A stretch of 13,218 nt of DNA from Nitrososphaerota archaeon (GTDB lineage: Archaea; Thermoproteota; Nitrososphaeria; Nitrososphaerales; Nitrosopumilaceae): contig JADFLN010000037.1 in the NCBI GenBank assembly GCA_022564385.1, positions 1 to 13,218 of the forward strand. Direction: 5' to 3'. A model generated the notes under the pieces. It saw nothing but the letters and a program-made list of their open reading frames with translations. It did no database searches and was not told the origin of the DNA. Shown here one piece after another: positions 5,924 through 11,310 of the stretch. The position numbers were made by a program, and so were the translations under genes. Every line of letters starts with the position of its first letter. Within the stretch, counting starts at the first letter, position 1.

Positions 5924-6569
5924 TCAACATCATAATTTCAGGACCAGTAGTTAATGATCCAACAACTAGTGCATGGTTATTTGCAAGAATTCCAGACGAA
6001 ACATATGGCGTGCCATTATTAATTGAACTCTGCTCTATTTTTACGCCTAAGAGATTGGCAAATGTTTTCATGTCTTCCTCATCAGCTTCTGGATGAATTG
6101 CAGCACCAGTATTATTTGCAACAAGAACTACTCCTGTCTGATTGAATCCTGCAATTTTTTTCTGAATCACCTCAACTCCAAGAACATCCTTGATCGTCTG
6201 ACAGTCTTTCTCTGACAACCAAGGAGATACAACTGCTCCTTTATCATTTGCACAGATTACATTTCCAAGTGCAGTAAATTTTGAATCAAGTACACCAACT
6301 TCCATGTCAGTCTCTTTTTTGAAGAAATCATATTCCTCTTGATATGCAGTTTTAGGAAGTAAGATTCCTTTGTTGTTCATTACAGATAATATTCCAATAA
6401 GTCTTGTGTTTGCAATTGATGTGTAAAGAATATCTGCATTAAGATATTTTGCAAGCTTTTCTGCTTTTGATTTGGCATAACCCATTGGAACCATAACCAC
6501 ACTATCATTAACACTAATGTATACTCCAAGATTTGGTCCCCGATAAACATCAAATTTGAAAATATCCAT
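5904..6569 (-). CDS. eif6: Translation initiation factor 6 (aIF6)
   Basis: The 221-aa protein is the archaeal homologue of eIF6, which binds the large ribosomal subunit and keeps it from joining the small subunit too early. The sequence shows the fivefold pseudo-repeat of the pentein fold, each unit with a strand pair and a small Gly/Asn turn: GPNLGVYISVND (12-23), NTRLIGILSVMNNKGILLP (54-72), LGNVICANDKGAVVSP (101-116), TGVVLVANNTGAAIHP (145-160) and GILANNHALVVG (193-204). Length is standard. It is transcribed toward hisS with a 20-base tail overlap and shares a 125-base divergent intergenic region with the first ferredoxin gene. Identification is firm. Confidence 0.95.
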   Translation of the reverse strand: MDIFKFDVYRGPNLGVYISVNDSVVMVPMGYAKSKAEKLAKYLNADILYTSIANTRLIGILSVMNNKGILLPKTAYQEEYDFFKKETDMEVGVLDSKFTALGNVICANDKGAVVSPWLSEKDCQTIKDVLGVEVIQKKIAGFNQTGVVLVANNTGAAIHPEADEEDMKTFANLLGVKIEQSSINNGTPYVSSGILANNHALVVGSLTTGPEIMMLTRAFLN

Positions 6570-6659
6570 CTTCCAAAATTGATCGTAGATCGTTATGAAC
6601 GTAAGGAAATTTTTAGTCGTAGTTGATTTTTCTCACTAATAGATCTCTCTTCAATCTAC

Positions 6660-6677
6660 CTAGCTTTAAATAATATT
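6660..6677 (+). promoter_or_regulatory. Core promoter of the first ferredoxin gene
   Basis: CTAGCTTTAAATAATATT holds a strong TATA box, beginning 35 bases before the ATG at 6695. The same 18 bases recur exactly before the third ferredoxin gene at 7925-7942. Confidence 0.65.
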
Positions 6678-6694
6678 GAAATTGAAGTCCGTTT

Positions 6695-7204
6695 ATGCCA
6701 ATAGCAGAAAACTTTCCTGAAGGCCTAAAGGCAATAGGAAAAATTTCAATCTCAGACGGTTACTTCCATATTATGTGGGGTCCTGGTAAAACTACAAACA
6801 CAGATGGCTCAAAAGCTGAAGCGTTAGTAGATGAAGATGTTGTAGCAGCATATGCGGAACGAAAAGAAGAGCAAGTTCCTCTTGGTGTCAGTGGTACAAT
6901 GGTTGCCGTTGATTGGGACTCTTGTATTGCAGATGGTGCATGTATTGAGGCATGTCCAGTACAGGTATTTCAATGGTATAGAACCGAGAAGGATATTCCA
7001 GCAATTGAGGCAATTAATACAACTTTTGAGGGAACAGGTAGTGATGTTAAAGACGAACGCAAAGATCTTACTGACAAGGCAGATCCAATCAGAGAACATG
7101 ACTGCATTTGGTGTATGGCATGTGTATCAGTATGTCCTCCTCAAGCTATCAAGGTTGATCAGGCAAATTTAGAAGCACATGAGAACGCAGCTAAAACTTT
7201 GTAG
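6695..7204 (+). CDS. 7Fe-type ferredoxin of the archaeal zinc-ferredoxin family, paralogue 1
   Basis: The 169-aa protein is a soluble electron carrier. Cluster I ligands are C77, C83 and C87, with D80 where a fourth cysteine would sit, the arrangement of a [3Fe-4S] cluster. Cluster II ligands are C137, C140, C143 and C147 for a [4Fe-4S] cluster. The cores VPLGVSGTMVAVDWDSCIAD and FQWY match Sulfolobus zinc ferredoxin. Of the zinc ligands known there, the GIHGT histidine is Ser66 here, the Asp before cluster II is kept (D130), and the N-terminal extension holds only one histidine (H25). A zinc site is therefore doubtful. A 40-residue insertion separates the two cluster motifs. It lacks the His-rich tail of its two paralogues. 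It probably serves 2-oxoacid:ferredoxin oxidoreductases or respiratory acceptors. A strong TATA box and T-rich end suggest a single-gene, well-expressed unit. Confidence 0.92.
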   Translation: MPIAENFPEGLKAIGKISISDGYFHIMWGPGKTTNTDGSKAEALVDEDVVAAYAERKEEQVPLGVSGTMVAVDWDSCIADGACIEACPVQVFQWYRTEKDIPAIEAINTTFEGTGSDVKDERKDLTDKADPIREHDCIWCMACVSVCPPQAIKVDQANLEAHENAAKTL

Positions 7205-7241
7205 ATATAAACAATTTTGAAAATACAAACGATTCAAGAAA

Positions 7242-7262
7242 TTTTTTCTTTTTCTAATTTTT
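7242..7262 (+). terminator. T-rich terminator after ferredoxin 1
   Basis: The tract TTTTTTCTTTTTCTAATTTTT starts 37 bases after the stop codon and precedes the next promoter, which supports separate transcription of the first and second ferredoxin genes. Confidence 0.5.
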
Positions 7263-7300
7263 AATGCGATCTAAAGTTAGTTTGAACAAATTTTACCAAT

Positions 7301-7310
7301 ACTTAAATAA
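7301..7310 (+). promoter_or_regulatory. TATA-like box of the second ferredoxin gene
   Basis: ACTTAAATAA lies about 22-31 bases before the ATG at 7332. It differs from the shared promoter of ferredoxins 1 and 3. Confidence 0.55.
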
Positions 7311-7331
7311 AAATTAAATTAAAATTGTAGT

Positions 7332-7865
7332 ATGCCAATATTAGAAGATTTTTGTCATGATAAAGAACCAATTGGCAAGATAAGCCATTCAGATGGCGAG
7401 CATTTTCATTTTGTTTGGCCATCACAAGGACTAGTAGAAGCATCAAAGGATGAAAAAACATTAGATGCTTACAAAGCAAATGGAGAGGGGATGGTACCAC
7501 TTGGTGTTAGTGGTACAATGGTTGCAATTGATTGGGATTCTTGTGTAGGTGATGGTGCATGTATTGAGGCATGTCCAGTACAGGTATTCCAATGGTATAG
7601 AACTGAAAAAAATATTCCAGCAATTGATGCAATTAATGAGACCTTTGAGGGAACAGGTAGTGATGTAAAAGAGGAACGAAAGGATTTCTCAGACAAAGCA
7701 GATCCAATCAGAGAACATGACTGCATTTGGTGTATGGCATGTGTATCAGTATGTCCTCCTCAGGCTGTTTTAGTTGATCAAGGTAACCAGGAATGGCATG
7801 AAAAAGCAGCAGGAACTTTTGTAAAAATGGAATCAAGTTCTTCCAATCCACACTCACACGACTAG
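7332..7865 (+). CDS. 7Fe-type ferredoxin of the archaeal zinc-ferredoxin family, paralogue 2
   Basis: The 177-aa protein has cluster I ligands C71, C77 and C81 with D74 in the missing-cysteine place ([3Fe-4S] type). Cluster II ligands are C131, C134, C137 and C141. The N-terminus has EDFCHD and a histidine group H19, H24, H26. The GIHGT histidine of Sulfolobus ferredoxin is Ser60 here, while the zinc-ligand aspartate is kept (D124). Three N-terminal histidines plus Asp could still hold zinc. The C-terminus carries GNQEWHEKAAGTFV and a tail ending PHSHD, shared with paralogue 3 and absent from paralogue 1. In the cluster-binding part its DNA is nearly identical to paralogue 1, including one 65-base stretch with no mismatch. 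It has its own promoter and T-rich end. Confidence 0.92.
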   Translation: MPILEDFCHDKEPIGKISHSDGEHFHFVWPSQGLVEASKDEKTLDAYKANGEGMVPLGVSGTMVAIDWDSCVGDGACIEACPVQVFQWYRTEKNIPAIDAINETFEGTGSDVKEERKDFSDKADPIREHDCIWCMACVSVCPPQAVLVDQGNQEWHEKAAGTFVKMESSSSNPHSHD

Positions 7866-7870
7866 AGAAA

Positions 7871-7882
7871 TTTTATCTTTTT
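7871..7882 (+). terminator. T-rich terminator after ferredoxin 2
   Basis: TTTTATCTTTTT follows the stop codon within a few bases. Confidence 0.45.
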
Positions 7883-7883
7883 G

Positions 7884-7913
7884 TAGTATTTTATACTATG
7901 AGATTTAGTCTCA
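7884..7913 (+). promoter_or_regulatory. Two adjacent inverted repeats upstream of the ferredoxin 3 promoter
   Basis: TAGTAT-ttt-ATACTA (7884-7898) is followed with no gap by TGAGA-tttag-TCTCA (7899-7913). They end 12 bases before the shared CTAGCTTTAAATAATATT block. They could be operator half-sites for a regulator, or hairpins at the end of the ferredoxin 2 transcript. No equivalent is seen before ferredoxins 1 or 2. Confidence 0.4.
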
Positions 7914-7924
7914 ACTAATTTTGT

Positions 7925-7942
7925 CTAGCTTTAAATAATATT
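7925..7942 (+). promoter_or_regulatory. Core promoter of the third ferredoxin gene
   Basis: CTAGCTTTAAATAATATT is identical to 6660-6677 and begins 34 bases before the ATG at 7959, which suits a leaderless transcript. Confidence 0.65.
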
Positions 7943-7958
7943 CTAAAATTATCATAGT

Positions 7959-8507
7959 ATGGTAGACCTAGTTATAGCAGAAGACTTTTGTCACGATGAC
8001 GTCAAACCAGTAGGAAAGACAAGCCATGCAGATGGTGAGAATTTTCATTGGATTTGGGGCAAAGGAGATCCAAACGGAAAAGCATTTTCAAATGATGATG
8101 TAAAGGCAGCTTATGAAGAACATGGAGAAGAAATGGTTCCTCTAGGAATTCATGGAACTACTGTCGCAGTCGATTGGGATTCATGTATTGCCGCAGGTGA
8201 ATGCTTTGGTGTATGTCCTGTTCAAACATTCCAGTGGTATAGAACTGAAAAAGATATTCCAGCAGCAGACTGTCTTGATGCAACCTTTGAAGGTACTGGC
8301 CTTACAGAAGCATCTGAAAGATTAGATGCTTCAGACAAATCACAACCAATCCGAGAACATGATTGTACAATTTGTATGGCATGTCAAGAAATTTGTCCTC
8401 AAGGAGCAATTCTTATTGAAGCAGGAAACCAAGAATGGCACGAAAAGGCAGCAGGTACATTTGTGGTAATGCCTTCAAGTGGTGGCGGACCTCACTCACA
8501 CGATTAA
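7959..8507 (+). CDS. Divergent ferredoxin of the archaeal zinc-ferredoxin family, paralogue 3
   Basis: The 182-aa protein has cluster I ligands C76, C82 and C86, but position 79 is alanine where the other two have aspartate (CIAAGEC against CIADGAC). This leaves no side chain to hold a fourth iron, so a strict [3Fe-4S] cluster is expected. Cluster II ligands are C136, C139, C142 and C146 (CTICMACQEIC). It keeps the Sulfolobus zinc-ligand histidine in GIHGT (H65) but has Gln129 where the aspartate ligand should be, the reverse of its paralogues. The N-terminus has CHD, H23 and H30. The C-terminus ends GGGPHSHD like paralogue 2. Its cluster region is clearly more distant from paralogues 1 and 2 than they are from each other, so it may have a different potential or partner. 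Same orientation, separate promoter, long T-tract after the stop. Confidence 0.92.
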   Translation: MVDLVIAEDFCHDDVKPVGKTSHADGENFHWIWGKGDPNGKAFSNDDVKAAYEEHGEEMVPLGIHGTTVAVDWDSCIAAGECFGVCPVQTFQWYRTEKDIPAADCLDATFEGTGLTEASERLDASDKSQPIREHDCTICMACQEICPQGAILIEAGNQEWHEKAAGTFVVMPSSGGGPHSHD

Positions 8508-8512
8508 AGAAA

Positions 8513-8540
8513 CTTTTCTTTTTTCTTATTTTTCTATTTT
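8513..8540 (+). terminator. Long T-rich terminator after ferredoxin 3
   Basis: Several T-runs separated by single other bases follow the stop codon, ahead of the tRNA gene. This is a typical strong archaeal intrinsic terminator. Confidence 0.55.
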
Positions 8541-8579
8541 ACATCAACAAATTTTAATCACTTTTTTGCATAACTTTTT

Positions 8580-8663
8580 GCAGAGGTCGCCTAGCTCGGT
8601 AGGGCGCGGGCCTTGAGAGCCTGTGTGCGCAAGCATACGGGGGTTCAAATCCCTCTCTCTGCG
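8580..8663 (+). tRNA. tRNA-Ser (anticodon UGA)
   Basis: The 84-base gene folds as a type II tRNA. The acceptor stem is GCAGAGG with TCTCTGC (one G-U pair) and the discriminator base is G. The D-arm region is GCCTAGCTCGGTAGGGC. The anticodon stem CGGGC/GCCTG encloses the loop CTTGAGA with anticodon TGA. A long variable arm, TGTGCGCAAGCATA, follows, and the T-arm is GGGGG-TTCAAAT-CCCTC. The long variable arm and G discriminator agree with serine; the anticodon reads UCA and related codons. There is no intron and CCA is not encoded. A T-run follows immediately. Confidence 0.95.
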
Positions 8664-8673
8664 TTTTATTTTT
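8664..8673 (+). terminator. T-rich terminator after tRNA-Ser
   Basis: TTTTATTTTT directly abuts the discriminator base, as expected for the end of a single-tRNA transcript. Confidence 0.5.
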
Positions 8674-8739
8674 AATTATAAATTATAATACACAAATTTT
8701 GACGATTTATTAGACATTAGAAGTAAGAAGAAAGTAACT

Positions 8740-9648
8740 ATGGCACAGCAACAACTATCAAAAAAGCAAAGTTGTCCCAGATGTGGAAAAAGTAAATTAA
8801 TCACTGATGAAGAAACAGGTGAACTGTTTTGTGGCAAGTGTGGCTTTGTAATTACTGATAGAGTTGAAAATAATGGACCAGAAAGAACATTCTCAGATAG
8901 CAGTACAAACAAATCTCGAACTGGAGATAGAACATCACTAACGAGACATGATCAAGGTCTAAGTACAATTATCAATCCAATTAACAAAGATTCTTCTGGA
9001 AATCCATTATCCTCATCCATGAAATCATCCATTAAGCGATTAAGGATTTGGGATAGTAGAAGTCGTACAAAGAATTCTGCTGATAGAAATCTTCAACATG
9101 CACTAGGTGAACTCCTCAAAATGAAAGAGAAGTTAACACTATCAGATCCTATAGTTGAAAAAGCAGCTTACATTTACAGAAAAGCTCTGGAAAAAAAACT
9201 TGTTAGAGGTAGATCAATTCAAGCATTAATAGCTGCAACACTTTATGCTGCTTGTCGTGAAACCGGCACTCCAAGAACTCTTAATGATATTTCATCTACA
9301 ATTAACATTACAAGAAAAAACCTCGCAATTTGTTACAGGATGATAGTAAAAGAATTGGACTTGAAGATGCCTGTAGTGGATTCAGTACAGTGTATTGCAC
9401 GAATTGCAAGTCAGATAGGTCTATCAGAAAAAACTAAACGTCATGCAATGAAACTACTCAAAAAAGCTGAAGAAAAACAAATTGTGTCTGGAAAAGATCC
9501 AATGGGAATGGCAGCATCTGCACTATATCTTTCAAGTATGGAAACTGGTGAGAATACTACCCAAAAAACAATTGCCTTGGCTGCAGGTGTTACTGAAGTG
9601 ACAATCAGAAATAGATGTAAAAGTCTAAAATCTCTAGATGTTTTCTGA
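8740..9648 (+). CDS. tfb: Transcription initiation factor B (TFB, archaeal TFIIB)
   Basis: The 302-aa factor binds the TBP-TATA complex and recruits RNA polymerase. Residues 12-34 form the N-terminal zinc ribbon (CPRC at 12-15, CGKC at 31-34). Residues about 40-105 are the B-reader/linker region (ERTFSDSS, TSLTRHDQGLST). Two cyclin repeats follow, about 112-205 (with GRSIQALIAATLYAACRE) and 210-300 (with GKDPMGMAASALYLSS). The second ends in a helix-turn-helix (TEVTIRNRCKSL, 285-296) that reads the BRE. Length is normal. Archaea of this group usually have several TFBs, so this may be one of a set. The upstream AT-rich block at 8669-8687 would give a leader of some 25-30 bases; TTTATTAG at 8706 would give a leaderless transcript. 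The end overlaps that of rfcS by 15 bases. Confidence 0.96.
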   Translation: MAQQQLSKKQSCPRCGKSKLITDEETGELFCGKCGFVITDRVENNGPERTFSDSSTNKSRTGDRTSLTRHDQGLSTIINPINKDSSGNPLSSSMKSSIKRLRIWDSRSRTKNSADRNLQHALGELLKMKEKLTLSDPIVEKAAYIYRKALEKKLVRGRSIQALIAATLYAACRETGTPRTLNDISSTINITRKNLAICYRMIVKELDLKMPVVDSVQCIARIASQIGLSEKTKRHAMKLLKKAEEKQIVSGKDPMGMAASALYLSSMETGENTTQKTIALAAGVTEVTIRNRCKSLKSLDVF

Positions 9649-10599
9649 ATTAGTCTCTAATTTTGCAAGTTCTGCAAGCATTGCAGATAGCTGAATTTCA
9701 GAATTTGCTCCAACTAAAATTCTATAATCATACTTTGCAATTACCTGTAAAATATCTGACAGTTTATCATGTTTTGATTTGAAAACCGCTGAATTGAAAT
9801 ACTTAAGAAAATCAGATTCTGACATTCCATAAACTTTGATTAATTCTATCATCTTCTCTCTTGCTTTAGTAACTTTTCCAGATAATGCAATTTTTAGAAC
9901 CTCATCAACATCACTAGTTTTTGTTAGCCCCGCTGAAATCTTTACATTCTCTTCAGTGATTTCACCAAGACTTGCTGTTGCTTGCATTAGATTAATTGCA
10001 TGTCTTAAATCACCTTCTGTATATTCATAAATTGCTTTTAGACCTTTTTTGTCTGCCTTTACTTTCTCTTTTTTGGAAATCTCTTCCAATCTAGTAATAA
10101 CGTCTTCCTCAGAAACTGTTGTAAACTTAAAAGATGCACATCTACTTTGAATAGGTTGTATTATTTTTGACACATTATTTGCAATTAGAATAAATCGGCA
10201 AATTTTTGCTGTGTCTTCAATAATTCTTCTAAGAGCAGTTTGAGCATCTGAAGTCATTTCATCTGCTTCATCTAAAATAATAATCCTGAATGGAATATCT
10301 GCCATTCCTGCAAATCTTGAAAATTTCTTTACTTTTTCTCTGACCATTCCAATTCCTCTCTCATCGGATGCATTTAGCTCAAGAGTGTAGTCTTTAGCAT
10401 AGTCACCCAAGATTTGTCTTGAAAGACATAATGCCGTAGTGGTCTTGCCTACTCCTGCAGAACCAGAAAATAGCAAGTGAGGCATGTCTGTTGGATCTTT
10501 GATTAGAGATTTCAAACTACCAATAATCTCTGTCTGATTTACAATTTCTGAAAGTTTTGTTGGTCGATATTTCTCTACCCACATACCAGTTACGGACAT
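9634..10599 (-). CDS. rfcS: Replication factor C small subunit (clamp loader)
   Basis: The 321-aa AAA+ ATPase forms most of the RFC ring that opens the PCNA clamp and places it on primed DNA. It begins WVEKYRPTKLSEIV (7-20), the RFC signature. Walker A is GSAGVGKTT (46-54), the ELNASDERG box is at 74-82, and Walker B is IIILDEAD (106-113) with D110 and E111. Sensor 1 is ILIANN (137-142), the arginine finger is in SRC (152-154), and sensor 2 lies near EGDLRHAIN (195-203). The C-terminal collar is about 230-321. Length is normal. It converges on tfb with a 15-base overlap and is divergent from gins-mcm, so replication genes flank the GATC-rich intergenic region. A TATA-like box (10622-10630, minus strand) gives a leaderless start. 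Confidence 0.96.
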   Translation of the reverse strand: MSVTGMWVEKYRPTKLSEIVNQTEIIGSLKSLIKDPTDMPHLLFSGSAGVGKTTTALCLSRQILGDYAKDYTLELNASDERGIGMVREKVKKFSRFAGMADIPFRIIILDEADEMTSDAQTALRRIIEDTAKICRFILIANNVSKIIQPIQSRCASFKFTTVSEEDVITRLEEISKKEKVKADKKGLKAIYEYTEGDLRHAINLMQATASLGEITEENVKISAGLTKTSDVDEVLKIALSGKVTKAREKMIELIKVYGMSESDFLKYFNSAVFKSKHDKLSDILQVIAKYDYRILVGANSEIQLSAMLAELAKLETNSENI

Positions 10600-10621
10600 G
10601 AGAATTTAGGTTGAATTCCCA

Positions 10622-10630
10622 TTAATAAAT
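10622..10630 (-). promoter_or_regulatory. TATA-like box of rfcS
   Basis: Read on the minus strand this is ATTTATTAA, 23-31 bases before the ATG at 10599, a leaderless arrangement. Confidence 0.5.
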
Positions 10631-10655
10631 CCGAATTGGTTATTGTGATATACTG

Positions 10656-10665
10656 TAAATTAAAA
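10656..10665 (+). promoter_or_regulatory. Probable TATA box for the gins-mcm transcript
   Basis: TAAATTAAAA is the best TATA-like match in the 192-base region before gins. It would start transcription near 10685-10690, leaving a leader of about 100 bases before the gins ATG. That is unusual beside the leaderless genes in the rest of the window. Confidence 0.45.
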
Positions 10666-10686
10666 TCCTAATTAGTTCTATTTTAG

Positions 10687-10725
10687 ATGCGATCAGCCTC
10701 AAATCAAATGGGTCAACAGAATTGA
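10687..10725 (+). CDS. Possible 12-codon leaderless upstream ORF before gins
   Basis: ATG at 10687 opens a frame MRSASNQMGQQN that ends at TGA 10723-10725. The ATG lies about 22-31 bases after the TATA-like box at 10656-10665, just where a leaderless message would begin. It is in the same frame as gins, but several stops lie between them, so it is not an N-terminal extension. It could be a regulatory leader peptide or chance. Confidence 0.2.
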   Translation: MRSASNQMGQQN

Positions 10726-10787
10726 TCTTGATTGATCAGATCAATTGACGGATCCCAACTTGAAGATCATCGGGCGGATCAATGATC
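10691..10787 (+). promoter_or_regulatory. GATC-dense palindromic region upstream of gins-mcm
   Basis: Eight GATC tetramers lie in 97 bases (starts 10691, 10724, 10734, 10739, 10751, 10765, 10777, 10784). ATTGATC occurs at 10721 and 10731, exactly 10 bases apart, and is followed by inverted GATCAATT at 10739. Possible pairings are 10720-10727 with 10739-10746 (8 bp), 10764-10770 with 10782-10788 (7 bp, ending three bases before the start codon), and 10691-10698 with 10773-10780 (7 of 8). Base composition is visibly less AT-rich than the flanks. It may be an operator array, an origin-like element or a structured 5' leader; I cannot decide between these. Confidence 0.5.
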
Positions 10788-10791
10788 TCGT

Positions 10792-11310
10792 ATGGAAATA
10801 GATAAGATAGAAAAAGTGCATTCAGTTGGATACCGTCTAAAGGATGCTAAAGTCACAGTTAATCGTGATTTCAAATTCAATGTTGCAGGAACAAAGACCG
10901 AGGGAACTCAAGGTGAGGTAATTAACATGCCTCAATGGATTGGAAAGATACTATCTGATGATAATTTGGTAACATTAGATTCTCCAGATATGATTACTGA
11001 ACTAAAACAAGCATTATCAAAAGAAAAGATGGTTGGAGAATATCAACTCTCTACATTAGATCCTCACTTTTACATCAAACTAAAAGAGTCTATGAAACAA
11101 TTGAATGGTGATAATTTTGATAAAGTTGAAAGCATTATGTTGGAATTATTCCGAATGAGAAGAGGCAAGCTAGTAAAGATAGCAGATTCTATTAAACTAA
11201 ATTCTGAACTCTACAATAAATTATCTGTTGAAGAAAATATCTTCTATAAAACCATTCATGATAACAGTGTAGAGTTTGAAAAACAAATAAGAAGGGATAT
11301 GAATGAGTAA
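10792..11310 (+). CDS. GINS complex subunit, beta-domain-first (Gins23-like) order
   Basis: The 172-aa protein is the archaeal partner of MCM in the CMG-like replicative helicase. Residues about 5-62 look like the small GINS B domain: beta-rich, with GTQGEVINMPQWIGKILSDD (38-57), where a Gly-turn is followed by the conserved MP-W-I helix start. Residues about 66-172 form the helical A domain, with LDPHFYIKLKESMKQL (88-103), the hallmark LELFRMRRGKLVKIA (117-131), and LSVEENIFYKTI (144-155). B-before-A order is that of Psf2/Psf3 and archaeal Gins23; Gins51/Sld5 types have A first. The A-domain motif, however, reads much like Gins51. The start is fixed by an in-frame TGA just upstream (10783-10785). 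It overlaps mcm by 8 bases (ATGAGTAA), so the two are co-translated, as in Sulfolobus, where gins23 is next to mcm. Confidence 0.8.
   Translation: MEIDKIEKVHSVGYRLKDAKVTVNRDFKFNVAGTKTEGTQGEVINMPQWIGKILSDDNLVTLDSPDMITELKQALSKEKMVGEYQLSTLDPHFYIKLKESMKQLNGDNFDKVESIMLELFRMRRGKLVKIADSIKLNSELYNKLSVEENIFYKTIHDNSVEFEKQIRRDMNE

Noticed and set aside
6852..7172. 106-codon alternative frame inside ferredoxin 1, and other frames antisense to ferredoxins
   Set aside because: They lie within clearly coding sequence and have no protein features of their own.
7884..7898. Mobile-element or CRISPR origin for the inverted repeats
   Set aside because: They are short, single copy, and have no transposase, repeat-spacer pattern or target duplication nearby.
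10691..10787. Calling the GATC cluster a replication origin outright
   Set aside because: There is no cdc6/orc1 gene in the window and I see no recognisable origin recognition box; only the GATC density and gene context suggest it.
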